DNA from: Girardinichthys multiradiatus | Lineage: Eukaryota; Chordata; Actinopteri; Cyprinodontiformes; Goodeidae | DNA length: 64,000 bases | Direction of reading: 5' to 3' | NCBI RefSeq assembly: GCF_021462225.1 | Contig: NC_061805.1 | Coordinates: forward strand, 52,106,496-52,170,495 | Shown here: positions 53,001 to 64,000 of the stretch, one piece after another | How positions within the stretch are numbered: position 1 is the stretch's first letter | Layout: each line of letters starts with the position of its first letter | The notes under the pieces: generated by a model | The model's database searches: none | What the model was told of the DNA's origin: nothing | What the model saw: the letters and a program-made list of their open reading frames with translations, nothing else | Position numbers and translations under genes: made by a program

Positions 53001-56000
53001 AATGAGGACCCTCACTGCATTCCTCTTCCACCACTGAACACCTCACCAAATTCACTAAATGACGACCAGATAAGAGCGTTTTAATGATTGAAATAAGAGG
53101 CTCGGGTTGTTGTTGCCTTATGTGTCCTGGTGGGGGCGCTGAACACATGAATAAGAAGGAGAGAATGTTTGTTGATGGTATCAGAACCGCTGTATTTTCA
53201 TCTACTTGCTGTTTTATTCCAGCCTGCTAAGCTGTAAGGGTTCTTCTGGTTCTGTCTCAGCTGACTGAAGATGAAATGAAGCTTAAAATAAACCAGATGA
53301 TCCATTAAGTCCTTTAAAATAACTCAGATCTACCTGCAGGAAGTTGCCTTTAAAAGCTCCAGAGAAGCTTGTGAAGACTTTTGTAACTGTGTGTGTGTGT
53401 TGTGATAACTGTGTGTGTGTGTTGTGATAACTGTGTGTGTGTGTTGTGCTGGGTGTGTGTGTTGTGCTGGGTGTGTGTTCAGGTCATGGGCCATCACAAC
53501 ACCCACCTGGATCCTCTGGGAATCAGCTGTGTGAATTTTGATGACGCTCCGGTCAATGCCGGCTTCCAGGACGTCGGTGAGAGACCAGAACTAAACCAGA
53601 ACTCAGACACTGGTGTTAATGTTGCTTTTCCCTCTCACCCACCCATTCTCCTCTTCCTCCTGCTTTCTTCTTCTCTGCTTCCTGTTGCTGTCTCCTCTCT
53701 GCCGTTTTAATCCATTAACCTTCCTTCCCTCTTTTTGTTTTGCACTTTAAATCCGTTCCCTCGTTCTGCTCGGCTCTTCATCATTCCCATCTCTGCATAT
53801 CATTCTGTCCTCTTCCTCCTCTTCATCTTGTCCTGTCCTGGGTGGGTTCTGTGCTATTGTCGCCCCCTGTAGATCCGGGGGCACCATGTGGCCCAGTTGG
53901 ACCCCCTCGGCATCATGGACGCTGATCTGGACTCGTGTGTCCCTACTGACATTATCACATCCTCCGACAAGCTGGGTGAGGATCTCCACCCCCTCAGAAA
54001 ACAAACTCCACCTTCTCTTAACTCCAGACTGACCCACAGCTGGAACGTTTCCTGAATGTGTCTGAAACCTTGTTGTCCATCAGAGGAACCTCCTCTGAAA
54101 CATTTTCACATACGAGAAATGTTTCAGAGTTTTATCTCACATTTCAATTTTCCCTCATTGTGTGAACCATCTGGAACCTTCTCGTATACGAAGAATGTCT
54201 GGAACATTAACCCACAAACGCATATTAGTTAACAGGAATCCTCTTTACTGGTCTGTTAAAATCATACCAGTAAAGCTGGAAGTGAAGGTTTGTAGAAACT
54301 GGAATCGTTGTTTGTCCGTCTAAAAATCTCTGTAAACGTTGGTCTTGTTGTTTTTAGAGGAGCATCATTAACATCTCTTCATACAGATTTAAATTGAATC
54401 ATCTGAAGATGTTGGAGGAAATGATGCTATTATCAATGTTTTTCATTCATTAAAGGACCCAAGCCTGGCATTTACTGCCATCTAGTGGTAGAGTTTGATA
54501 TTCTTGATTTCAAATATTAAAAGCTAGTTTTTAGGTTGCAAACTGTTTGTCAGTGCTAGAAGATCTGAAGAAGGTCCCAGGCCAGAACAGATATACCCTC
54601 AGCCACTTTATTAGGTACACCTTGTTAGCGGGTTGGACCCCCCTCACCCTAAAGGTGTCTTTTGGACTGAGATCTGGTGACTCTGGAGACCGTTGGAGTC
54701 CAGAGAACTCACCGTCATGTTCCAGAATCGAGCCTGAGATGAACTGAGCTTTCTGACATGGAGCATCATCCTCCTGGAAGCAGTCGTCACAAGATGGCTT
54801 TGCTTTGGTCGTTAAGGGATGGAGATGGTCAGCAACAATACTGCAGTAGGCGGTGGGGTTTAAATGATGCTCAGGTGGTGCTGAAAGGTCCAAAATTGTG
54901 CCAACATGACATACCACCACCACCTGACTGTTGATACAAAGATGGATGGATCCATGCTTTCATGATGTGTACCTGACCATCTGCATGCTGACGCCCATCC
55001 GGGCTGTAGACTGATCCAGTGCACGCTGAAGGTCACCAACAGAACCACATCTGTAAAAAGACAAGATGAGGCTCTGAAACCGGACCACCTTGTCCACGAT
55101 TAGAGATCCTGTCCATGAAGGACAGAAACTGGAGGAGCAGCTCGGGTTGAACCCAACCTGACCTTCTGAGAACGTGGAGATGGCTCCTGACGGGATGACC
55201 AAGAAATGTGACTCCAGTTACAGATGAAATGATTACTGGTAGAACTTTTACACAAACGTCCCTGTTGGAGGGTCCATCCAGGCTTGTTTTGGTCTGAACC
55301 TGAGGAAGATCAGTTATTCTGATGTTTTCTGAGGTCCAGGTCAGACTGTGATGTTCTAGATCTGCTTGTATTGTATCTATGTGCCTAGAGCTATAAACAT
55401 GGACACTAATTTCTTGGAACAGTCATCAGGCGTGTTTTTAGTTTGGCTTCTTGCTGACTTGTCCTCTTTGACCCTTGGCCTCTGTTTGAATGTTGGATCT
55501 GACTGTAGGCCATGACTGAACCTGTGGGCAGGTCGTTGGATCAGTATCTGGTGACCAGAACGGGTCTGTATCACGGCTGCGGTTTTAATATCGATCTGAA
55601 GATCCTGAAATTGAACATCTGTCCTGGTTGGACCTCACTAACCCAGACATATCACACCTGGTGATGAGATCAGTTATCCTCTTTACATCCAGATAATCAT
55701 GTGACCACGCCGCTCCGGCGCAGCAACCGGGTCAGCATGTCTGCGCTCACTGTTAATGGGTCATGAAATGAGAGAAATCATGGAGAATAAATAATGGAGC
55801 TCTGAGGCTCGGTGTCGACACTAAAGATTTAACCCATAAACTCTCCACCCTAATGAAGCCTACAGCTGCTCTACACACCTTCATCTTCAGCAGGGCGCAG
55901 CAGATGTTCATACGCATCCTGTAGAGCTCATGTTCTTATGTACAGATAAGCCCAAAATTATTCATACCCCTGGCCAATTTAAACTATCTTTGACCAACAG

Positions 56001-59000
56001 GTTTCTTTCAAATAGATGTAATATTAATATTTTGGAACGATCGAGTCAGAATCCAGGCTTGAAGACGGTTTAAGATTAGGGTGATGGCTAGGAGACCTTC
56101 CAACCTCAAAGACTTGGAGCTCATCACCAAAGATAGATCATCAAATAGCAGAGGAGATGTGAAGAAAGCTGCTCAGCTGGTAGAAGAAGTTGGTCGTATG
56201 GAGAACGGCATAAATAAACTATGATTTTTATCAGAAACCAAGTTCTGGGTCGAACCACATAAATTCTGAATCAAAATCTCCAGATGTATGAATTAATTTG
56301 GGCTTAACTGTAATTTAGTTTTGGACATTTTACAGTCTGGGTACCAGAACCGGGAGCGCTAAACCCAGCTTAAAACCCAATCTGAATTCAGGTCCCAGTA
56401 CAGACAGAACTCACTCAAACCGTGGCCCATCATCTCCTGATCCAGAGAGTCCAGAGCTGGGATTCATCATCTTCAGGTCATTTTACTCCAAACAGTCTGA
56501 TCTTTAGAAGGTTCCCTCAGAGACCCGCTTCATCCTTTTAAAGGACCCAGCACCAGTGTCTGACCTCAGATCACTGTTTATCCTGTATACCTGTTATTCT
56601 AACAGGAAGCGGTCCAGTAAAGGTTCTGTTGATGGGATGAAGTCCCATCTTGTCGGCGTGTGGCCCTTCCATAGGTCCTGGGATGGATCGGGTCCAGCCT
56701 GCTAAACCGCTGCAGTGTAACACCTGACCCAACACGGCCAGACCCGATCAGGACTGTTGTTTCTGCCAGGTGTGAACCGGGTCAAAGATCCTAACAGGAG
56801 ATGATGAGGAGTAACAGAAAACAGAAATCTTTAATGTGGAAGCTCCACATGTTCATCTTAAAAGACTGGGTCAAGATCCGTCTCTCAGCTCCCTGTCCAG
56901 AACATTATCAACTGCCACTACAGAACCCTGGTTGGATTTATTGGAGACTTTAAGGTCTACCTGGTTTCTGGGCTCCACCTCTGGAAGCAGGTTCTTGCTC
57001 CTCAGCTTGATGAGAAGGGTCAAAGATCAGCCCAAAGTCAAAGGAGTCTTTGCCAAACCGGTCTTTGAACTGGGCCTCGGTCCAGATCATGGAGACATTT
57101 CAGATTAAACCTTCTTGTTGCTCCACTTTTCACTCTTCTAGAGCAGCTATGTTCTACCAGAACTCTGAGACGACACTACGTTATGGATCAATATATGAAA
57201 CCAGTTCCCAGCGGGTCAGTCACACCCAGAAATGTATAACCGGATCAGACACACAATTCTGTTGGACCCAAGTTAGAACTTCTTTTTCAGTCTCTCCAAG
57301 AATTTTGACCCAATCTGAACAATTCTGCCAAAAAAAAGTTGAGTTTTAGTAAAAATTTGGTTTCATGTTGAAATAATTTCTGCAAAGTTTATATTTGTTA
57401 ATAATGATTTGTTGAAATGTCTGAGGATCCATCTAGAAACTGTTTAAAGCCCAAATCAGCCGGGTTTTTCCACCATAAATGGTTCTGGTTGGACATGATG
57501 CGTCCTGAGAATGTAATAAAACCAGAACTTCAGGTGCAGCTTTTAGAGTTTCATGAGGCTCATCTGGACGCGTGAGAGTCCCAAATCATCCTGATCTGTT
57601 GAACTTTAGTCCGATTACCAGCAGAATATGGACCCGGTTTGCTCCGGGTTCTGCTGTCTGGTTGTCTCTATGGGTTGACTGTTTAGTCTGCAGGACTGTG
57701 GAGGTTATTACTTTGAACTGTGACTGAAAGGGTCTCAGGTTCTGTAATGTTTTAAAAAAGGTTCAGACTCTGGTTCTGGTTTCTCTGTGAGGTTTGTGGT
57801 GGAATCGGAGCAAGGCAGCTGGCCCAGGAATTAGTCCCGTCCCGGCTGAATGGCTTCCAGTGTGATAAACTCTGTGATGCTTGGGTATCAAGGACTTTCT
57901 AACCTCAGCATGGTGTTACGTTCATCTCACATCTCCATCACTGCAGTCCAACCGGAAGTTCTCCAGAACCTGAACAAAGCTGCGGTGGCGATGTAGAGAT
58001 GTTGCTGGTCTGATCTGTTTTAGCTGTAGGTGGAGGTGTGGTGGTGATGGTGGTGTTTTGGGCTCAACAGGCTGAAGTTCATTGATGTTGTCTGGATGTT
58101 TCTCCCCATTGCTGCCCCCTGCTGGTGACTCCTCCAGACGTGGTTGAGGAGAGGCTGAGGCTCCTAACGGTAGGAGGTACGAGAAACTCCGCTGCTGCTG
58201 TGTAGCTTGGCTCTAGTTCACTGCTGTAGTAACGTCTGCTGAAGTTCTGGAAGTTCCCAAAAGCAGGTCCTGCTGTCAGCCGGTTCAGACCCAGTCCACC
58301 AGTCAGCAGGGACCGTCCGGAGCTTTAGAGAGGACGATGAAACCGTCTTTCCTGTGGTTCAATGTCTTGCTTCTCTGTCGGTTTTATTTCTGTATGAACT
58401 TCAGCTTTACATTTAGTCTGATTATATGTATCAGGTCTTTGCAGACATGAAGCTGTGCTGGTTCTGGCTTTTAAACAGAATGGTCACCACAGACCCATCC
58501 CGAGCATTTTCACAGACCCGGTTCAGGACCTGGTTCTGTACCTGCAAATTTCCTCACATGAAAATCTCTGCAAACGCTTTAAGACCCAAACAGGAAGAGA
58601 GAAGGGTTCTGTTCATTTAAGAGGTTTTTCCTGAAGGAAACATTGAACTACTGTGAAACATTTGGACCAGAACATGTTGAGGTTCATGTTCTGGAGCTTC
58701 TGTTGTGTTGCTGCCTCGGACCTCCTGTGTGCTCCCTCTCAGTGTACCTGAAGCTTCTAGCTGCTGGTAGCTTCCTGCTCTGTTTAGAGATCTGTTCTGT
58801 GAGGAGCCTGCAGAACTGGGTCACAACAGGACCAGTTTAAACACAGCTTCTACAGGTGATTGAATACGGTTGGGTTCTGCCGATATGGCAGCGTAGGAAC
58901 CTTTTCATTCCTCCTACAGCTAGAAAACATCAGACTTGTGTGCTTTTATCAGCACAGGTTCTCACAGAACCAACGATCCGAACCCATGAAACCAAATGCT

Positions 59001-62000
59001 TCCTGAGCGAACAGGAAGAACCGGTTCCTTGATCCAATTCAATCATCTTTTATATTCAACCTGAAGTTCAGAGGACAGATATCTGGAAGGGCTCTTTAGT
59101 TTGGATCAGTAAGACGAACGGATCCGACTGAAACCCAAGAATTTACCTTAAACAGGTTCCCTTAAAGCAGGGGCGTCAAACTCCTGTCCTCATTGTCCTG
59201 CAGCGAGGAAGTTCTACAAAGTTCTGCCATCGACCCAGTTATGGGATTCAGGTGTTAAACCAGGACACTGGACCTGGAAGACTAGAGTTCGACATTTTCA
59301 GCATCCAGTCTGGGTCGGTTTCTGGAAACAGCATAAAATCTGAGAGAATAAATCATCTGGAACACAAAATGTCTGGAGAAGATCTCACCTGGCTGGAGAC
59401 CACAGATGAGCAGATACCAGACGACCTTAAGAACAAAGAGAAGGGACTTAAACAAACACTGACTACATGGTGTCTTCATTGGTGAAGTTTGGTGTGTGGA
59501 AGCTGTTGGAGGTCCTCCATGTGGCTCTCAGAGGTTAGTTTTGTTGTGAACCTTCCAGATTCTTCTTCCAGCTCTTTCAGAGCTTCTCTGGATACTGTGA
59601 TGCACTTCTGAGATCCGCTGCAGGTTTTCCTCCTGGCTGTGGTTGATGTTCTGCAGAAACATCTGTGAGTTTGTTGCTGCAGACGTGAAATTAGACTCGG
59701 TGCTCAGGTGGTCGACGTCACTTTGAGCTGCAGAGCAGTTTGTCCTCAAGCTTCATGTTTCCTCTCCTTCTTCTCCTCCTATCTGAGGGATGGAAGAGAT
59801 GGAGACTCTGGGCTGGGAACAACTTCCTGTCTGCAGGCTTTGGAGCTTCCTGATTGGCAGAGTCTGCTGCTTCTGACGTTCTGCTGTCTGTGTTTGGCTC
59901 TGATTAGCTGAGCCGGTTCTGGTGGTTTTATTATGTTTTTAATAGTGAGATGAACCCACACAGAAACCACCCCTGGTCCTCCTGTCTCCATCTGCCTCCA
60001 CCTCTAACACCTCCCCCAGCCATAATAACATGTCCGTGTCATCAGTGCATCAGACCTCAGTGTGCCGTGAAGCATGTTTTTGTTTCGGACCCGTTCTCTC
60101 TGAGACCAGAACTGACAAACATCTGATCTGATTAAAGTAATCCAGCTGCTCTCTGAGGCTTTATCAGTGTCTGGAAAACATGGAGAAACTAGAGAGACCA
60201 CTCCTCAGTGTAACCATGGAAACACACGAGATAACCCAGCTTATTGCTTGGTTCTGGTTTTTAATTTGCTGTCTCAGAGAGCTCCAACAATATTAGTTCA
60301 CTTCTCAGCTCTGGTCCCAACTTGGTATACATGAAGTTGTCCAAAGGTCCACATTAGATTCAGGGATGTTCCTTAAACTCAGCCGAAGTATCTGGAAGCT
60401 CCTGGCTGCGGTTTACAGAAACATCTCACTGACACTAACGGTCCAGCTGAGGAGAAACAGCAACACCAGCATGGCAGCAGATTCTGTCAGAAACACTCCA
60501 GCATAAAGCCGAGTCCACTGACTCTGGTCCTCCTGAACACCAGGAACAAATGAATGCCTCTCTAACGGGTCTCTGCAGAACCCAACACCTGCTGACCAGG
60601 TCAGTCAGCTGACAGATATCTGCATCAAGGACACGTTAAAAAGCTGGAGGACGCTGCTTCCTGAGGACCGTTGTCCAGGCATCCAGAGTAATACGTCTCG
60701 GCTCAGCTGGGTCTCCTCTTCATCAAACATTATGACATCAGGTCAGCCACAGACTCTGATGCTTCTGTCTTATCAGAGAACATCCTGGTTTGTTCTCAGA
60801 AGACATGCTCTGTCTGGCTGTCCCTCTCAGAGCTTGTGTCCAAGCTCGTCTTCAGAAACTGTTCTTGCCTGTGGTGTGCAGTTCCAGAAAACGCTTCTAG
60901 ATGCTGCAGCAGTGAAGGTGGTTTCTAAAGGGTCTCCCGACTCCGTGTGGACGTCTTGATCATGAAGCCTGAGGAGTCACAGGTCCTGCTGCAGTGAGAC
61001 GAGGACAAAGACCTTCTGGCGTTTAAACAGGATTCTGGAGGTTCTGTTTCAGAAGAACACTCCAACCTTCATTGTGCTGAACGAGCTCTCACCATCAGAT
61101 GGTTTTCTTATAAAAATTAAGAAAAGCCAAATTTAGATGTTCCGTATTCTCCATTTTTTGGGCAATCAGTCGCCCAAAAACGCAACCGAAGACGGAGGAA
61201 AATAATTTTGAAGATCTTACATTTGGTAGATTAAGTACCAACTTCTCCATCATGTGTAGGAATTATATCTAACCAAACTATTTGGACTCCTTGTAGACCT
61301 TAAGAGTTCTGCTGAAGGCTGTTCTAGACAAACGAGACCAGGATGAACCTGGATCAGACTGTTGGATGGAGATGGACAGGAAGTGGGAGAGATCCGGAGC
61401 ATTTGTCTGTTGAACGTGGTGTTATGGTGTAGACCTGCATGGCTGATCTTCACTGATGATGGAGCTGCTTATGGCAGCGGGACTGAACAAACCTCTGATC
61501 TGCTGCATTCCCAGTAGTTGTCTCCAAACTTATCTGCTGGAGCGTCATCCTACAAGAAGGTTCATCCTGCTGAGGCAACATAGGAGTATCTCTCACAGCT
61601 AAAACATGCAACACCTTGGAACATCCTGAAGGACAACCTTAAAGGGACAATCTGCCTAGAACTAGTAGGAGCTGCAGGAGAGGTTCTGCAGAGCTTCACC
61701 AGAGAAGATCCTGAGCACCTGCTTATGTCTCTGAATACTAGGCTTCTTCTGCTTAGTCCTGAACATGGAGGCCTTGAATCAGTAGACTGTGGAGAAAAAC
61801 TGGAAGTTCATGATTGAACAAAGACGTCTGCAGAGGCCTTTGAGTTAAAGTCTGAAACTTTACTCTGATCAGAAATGATTCACCTGATCTGCAGAAGAGG
61901 AACTTGTATTTGTTCCTCCTCTCCATGAAGGAGAGACGTGTGTCTGAAGACATGCATCATGTGGGCTGATTGGCTCTAATCTTCTGTTTTAACTCCTCCT

Positions 62001-62431
62001 CCTCTCCTTCTCTCTTTAAACTGTCTGATCTTCATCTCCATGTCTTCTTTCATCTTCAATCTCCTGTTTTCTACAACCTTTCCTCACTTCCTTTCTCGTT
62101 TCTCTTCTTCATCATCCCTCTCCTACTTTCTCCCTGTCCCTCCTCATGTGCTGCTTTGCATCATGGGACATGTAGACTTCTACGGTCTGGAGGAATCGGA
62201 CCTGGAAAAGGTGTTCCGGCTCCCCACAACCACCTTCATAGGAGGTTCAGAGGCGGCGCTGCCACTGAAGGAGATCATCCGCCGCCTGGAGGTAAAGCAA
62301 CGCTCTGAGAGCAGGTGGTGATGGGAGATTAATGATTGGTTGGTTGGGCAGATCTGTTAGGAATATCGGCCTGTTAGAGCTGACCTGCAGCTTATCTGCT
62401 GTTTTCTGAAGACCTTCTGCTACAACTGAAT

Positions 62432-62520
<89 letters not shown>

Positions 62521-62909
62521 AGATGGCGTACTGTCAGCACATCGGAGTAGAGTTCATGTTCATCAATGACCTGGAGCAGTGTCAGTGGATCCGGCAGAAG
62601 TTTGAGACTCCAGGAGTGATGAAGTTCACTCTGGAGGAGAAGAGGACGCTCCTGGCTCGGATGGTCCGCTCCACCAGGTAAGCCCCACCTGTTCCTCCAC
62701 CTGCAGCCTCAGAGAGGAGCAGGGTGGCGCTGTGGGTAATCTGATCATCTGTGTGTGCTCAGGTTTGAGGAGTTCCTGCAGAAGAAGTGGTCTGCAGAGA
62801 AACGATTCGGACTAGAGGGATGTGAATCTCTGATCCCGGCTCTGAAGACCATCATAGATAAATCCTCAGAGAAAGGAGTGGAGAACGTCATCATGGGCAT
62901 GCCTCACAG
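46627..62909 (+). CDS. ogdh: ogdh: 2-oxoglutarate dehydrogenase E1, 5' half of the gene (3' partial)
   Basis: E1 of the mitochondrial 2-oxoglutarate dehydrogenase complex uses thiamine diphosphate to decarboxylate 2-oxoglutarate in the TCA cycle. Coding exons: 46767-47003, 49769-49960, one of 53483-53576 or 53873-53975, then 62176-62291, 62523-62677 and 62763-62909. The N-terminus ([17 protein letters not shown]) is an Arg-rich mitochondrial targeting peptide, followed by [15 protein letters not shown]. The last exon here reaches I-M-G-M-P-H-R; the ThDP-binding and transketolase-like domains lie beyond the window. All phases join. Similarity is nearer OGDH than the OGDHL or DHTKD1 paralogues in the presequence, though which fish copy (a or b) cannot be told. 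Confidence 0.93.
47004..49768. other. ogdh intron 2
   Basis: It has a SINE-like repeat at 47266-47620 and a short GT run at 48403-48422. Near 49568 a phrase CAGGGGTGTCCAGAGCGCGG suggests a decayed hAT-like MITE end. Otherwise nothing recognised. Confidence 0.55.
47266..47620 (+). repeat. tRNA-headed SINE-like repeat
   Basis: Starts with GTGGTGCAGTTGGTAGCACT (A-box-like) and has GGGTTCGACTCCC (pol III B box, near 47329-47341), then a body shared with the minus-strand copy at 29352-29610. Confidence 0.75.
49769..49960 (+). CDS. ogdh: ogdh exon 3
   Basis: The acceptor is CTTCCAG and the donor GTAGAA. 64 codons ([16 protein letters not shown]...[15 protein letters not shown]). It ends in phase 0, which both alternative next exons accept. 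Confidence 0.96.
51378..51420. repeat. Perfect 18-bp inverted repeat, 7-nt loop
   Basis: TCTTCTAGCTCTGCTGGG (51378-51395), loop GAGGTAA, then its exact reverse complement (51403-51420). In RNA it would form a stable hairpin. Confidence 0.9.
53388..53480 (+). repeat. GT-rich short tandem repeat before ogdh exon 4b
   Basis: Units like GTGTGTGTGTTGTGATAACT (three) then GTGTGTTGTGCTGG (two), running right up to the acceptor at 53482. Confidence 0.9.
53483..53576 (+). CDS. ogdh: ogdh alternative exon 4b (no Ca2+ motif)
   Basis: 94 nt. It reads [31 protein letters not shown] plus 1 nt. The acceptor is GTGTTCAG and the donor GTGAGA. It aligns with the next exon over G-H-H-x2-x-L-D-P-L-G-I, so the two are alternatives. 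It lacks D-A-D-L-D. Confidence 0.92.
53577..53872. other. Intron between the two alternative ogdh exons
   Basis: 296 bp, strongly pyrimidine-rich (CT blocks such as CTCCTCTTCCTCCTG), typical of PTB-regulated splicing regions. The acceptor is CCCCCTGTAG. Confidence 0.6.
53873..53975 (+). CDS. ogdh: ogdh alternative exon 4a (putative Ca2+ motif)
   Basis: 103 nt. It reads [21 protein letters not shown]..., with D-A-D-L-D at 53918-53932, the segment linked to Ca2+ activation of mammalian OGDH. The donor is GTGAGG. It ends with 1 nt of a split codon, the same phase as 4b. Confidence 0.95.
54590..55060. repeat. Degraded interspersed repeat
   Basis: It begins near CCACTTTATTAGGTACACCT and continues with text of a widespread teleost family (GAGATCTGGTGACTCTGGAG; GTTGATACAAAGATGGATGG). 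No coding capacity. Class uncertain, probably DNA-transposon derived. Confidence 0.5.
55941..56312. mobile_element. Internally deleted Tc1-like element
   Basis: Ends CAGATAAGCCCAAAATTATTCATAC and the inverted GTATGAATTAATTTGGGCTTAACTG, flanked by TA on both sides (55941-55942, 56311-56312). 368 bp, with a decayed transposase C-terminal piece inside. Confidence 0.8.
59167..59295. repeat. Decayed hAT-like MITE
   Basis: CAGGGGCGTCAAACTCCTGT at the left and an inverted CTGGAAGACTAGAGTTCGAC-like end at the right; a very common fish MITE pattern, missing its last bases. Confidence 0.5.
62176..62291 (+). CDS. ogdh: ogdh exon 5
   Basis: Two nt complete the codon begun by either 4a or 4b, then 38 codons: [29 protein letters not shown] overlaps the second acidic motif proposed for Ca2+ binding in mammals. 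The donor is GTAAAG. Confidence 0.95.
62435..62518. repeat. (GT)n microsatellite abutting an ogdh acceptor
   Basis: 84 bp of GT ending at the TCCAG acceptor of the exon at 62523. Confidence 0.95.
62523..62677 (+). CDS. ogdh: ogdh exon 6
   Basis: 51 codons plus 2 nt: [20 protein letters not shown]... The donor is GTAAGC. Confidence 0.96.
62763..62909 (+). CDS. ogdh: ogdh exon 7
   Basis: One nt plus 48 codons plus 2 nt: F-E-E-F-L-Q-K-K-W...[12 protein letters not shown]...V-I-M-G-M-P-H. The donor is GTAACG. The gene continues to the right. Confidence 0.96.
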
Positions 62910-64000
62910 GTAACGCACACATCACTGAGAACACATCGAGGCTGAAGAACGTTCTGCGTTCAGAGAGAAACACGGCCGAGTCTCTCCGAGTGTTTTTAGA
63001 TTTCAGTTCAGTCTGTTTAAATAACGCCAAACCACTGAAAAATAAAGTCAGTTCAATTATACAGATTCCAAGTCACTTCTATACATTCAAATTGATCATA
63101 TTTATAAAACTCTGTAGTCAAATTCAGTTTATTATTCAAATTCGTTAAAAAAGGTTTTCTGTCTGAGGAAACCCAGCAGATTGCACCGAGTTAATGACCA
63201 TCTGCAGCATTCAGTTCAATTCAGTTTTATTTCTATTGCACCAATTCACAACACGTCGTCTCAAGGATCTTTACAAAGTCAATTCAATGCAATCGGACAG
63301 ATTTCAAGTCAGGTTTATCCATTCCAATTAATCCTAACTATCTAGCAGTCACTTTCAGTTTATTATTATAATTGGTTAAAAAGTTTCTCTATCTAAGGAA
63401 ACCCAGCAGATTGCATCCAGTCAGTGACTTGCAGCATTCACTCCTCCTGGATGAGCATGTAGAGACAGTGGACAGTCACTGGTGTTGACTTTGCAGCAAT
63501 CCCTCATACTGAGCATGCATGTAGCGACAGTGGAGAGGAAAACTCCCCTTTGGAGTTTGAGAGGACAGAGTGCAGACACAAAGAACACAGAAGCACTGAA
63601 CTAGGAGTACTTTCTATCTTAAAGAAAAAGTTGAGCGTTAAAGGCAGCAGTAGCTGCTTTAGTGCTTCATCCAGGAGAGAATATAATTAGTGACTTTCAG
63701 CAGAGCTGTTTCAGTGCTATGATGAGCTCTGAAACCTGACTGAAACTCTTCAAACAGGTCATTGCTGTATAAATGTTCACACATTTGATTAGCAACTATG
63801 TTCTCAAGAATTTTAGATAAGAACGGAAGATTGGATATAGGTCTGTAATTTATTAAATCATCTCGATCAAGCGAAGGTTTCTTAAGTAAAGGTTTAATTA
63901 CAGCTAACTTAAAGTCTGTGGTTCTGATCCATTTACTAAAGATAGATTAATCATGTCTAAAACCTGGGCTGGTAATCAGAGGGAACACTTCCTTAAATAA
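62910..64000. other. ogdh intron, repeats
   Basis: Two tandem copies of the repeat seen at 46190 (63008-63210 and 63212-63440), followed by further interspersed-repeat text (63480-64000) that runs off the window edge. Confidence 0.6.
63008..63440. repeat. Interspersed repeat, copies 2 and 3 in tandem
   Basis: Both copies contain GGAAACCCAGCAGATTGCA; the second begins TTCAATTCAGTTTTATTTCT at about 63224. They share their order of blocks with 46190-46410. Confidence 0.75.

Larger units (their letters stand above)
49961..53482. other. ogdh intron 3
   Basis: 3.5 kb with an 18-bp perfect inverted repeat at 51378-51420 and UG-rich repeats at its 3' end. Small open frames have no family resemblance. 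Confidence 0.55.
53976..62175. other. ogdh intron 4 (8.2 kb)
   Basis: It has a degraded repeat at 54590-55060, a mini-Tc1 at 55941-56312, a decayed hAT-like MITE at 59167-59295 and a short 9-bp-arm hairpin at 61155-61180. The rest (for example 56320-59160 and 59300-62170) shows no gene or recognised repeat. Confidence 0.55.

Noticed and set aside
53393..53710. Cys/Val-rich frame over the GT repeat and exon 4b
   Set aside because: Its N-terminal part is GT-repeat translation; only 53483-53576 is supported as coding.
61155..61180. Hairpin TTTTTGGGC/GCCCAAAAA with 8-nt loop
   Set aside because: Short arms with A/T runs; looks like an intrinsic terminator, but this is a vertebrate intron, so no function is claimed.

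Overview
This is vertebrate genomic DNA, almost certainly from a teleost fish. The evidence is short exons with GT/AG splice sites, long introns full of CA/GT microsatellites, and a typical fish repeat load (Tc1, Rex1-like and L2/CR1-like LINEs, hAT-like elements, tRNA-headed SINE-like repeats, an endogenous retrovirus). The species cannot be named from the sequence. No bacterial-style operon, CRISPR array or tRNA/rRNA gene was seen.

Two host genes run left to right. (1) adam9, a membrane-anchored ADAM metalloprotease-disintegrin, occupies about 1.76-23.67 kb. Twenty-three coding exons can be joined in phase from the prodomain to the stop codon; the signal-peptide exon is not recognisable here and probably lies upstream. 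Its introns hold a 2.45-kb, 27-bp minisatellite with no C on the sense strand, and two GAT-type arrays that flank an antisense Rex1-like LINE. (2) ogdh, the E1 subunit of the 2-oxoglutarate dehydrogenase complex, starts near 43.8 kb with a GC-rich leader exon beside a perfect CRE palindrome. It continues past the right edge. It carries a pair of mutually exclusive exons (53483-53576 and 53873-53975) that swap a segment with and without a putative Ca2+-binding D-A-D-L-D motif.

Between the genes lie a Tc1 transposon just after adam9 (24234-25862) and a stack of nested elements at 30.0-43.7 kb. There an old non-autonomous DNA repeat appears split by a hAT-like element. That element is split by an 11.4-kb endogenous retrovirus (31111-42504: LTRs of 517 and 520 bp, 4-bp target duplication, PBS resembling tRNA-Trp). 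The retroviral env is in turn split by a 5'-truncated LINE tail. The retrovirus has a gamma/epsilon-like layout: gag with a PPPY motif and one CCHC knuckle, then pro-pol in the same frame after a stop codon, then env. The pol frame is long and open, but gag and env are broken.

The most unusual items are the ogdh exon pair with a UG-rich acceptor, the C-free higher-order minisatellite, the four-layer nest, and a duplicated stem-loop between pol and env that could be an RNA-export or splicing element. Coordinates come from reading by eye; exon calls rest on reading frame, splice consensus and recognised protein-family resemblance, without alignment software.
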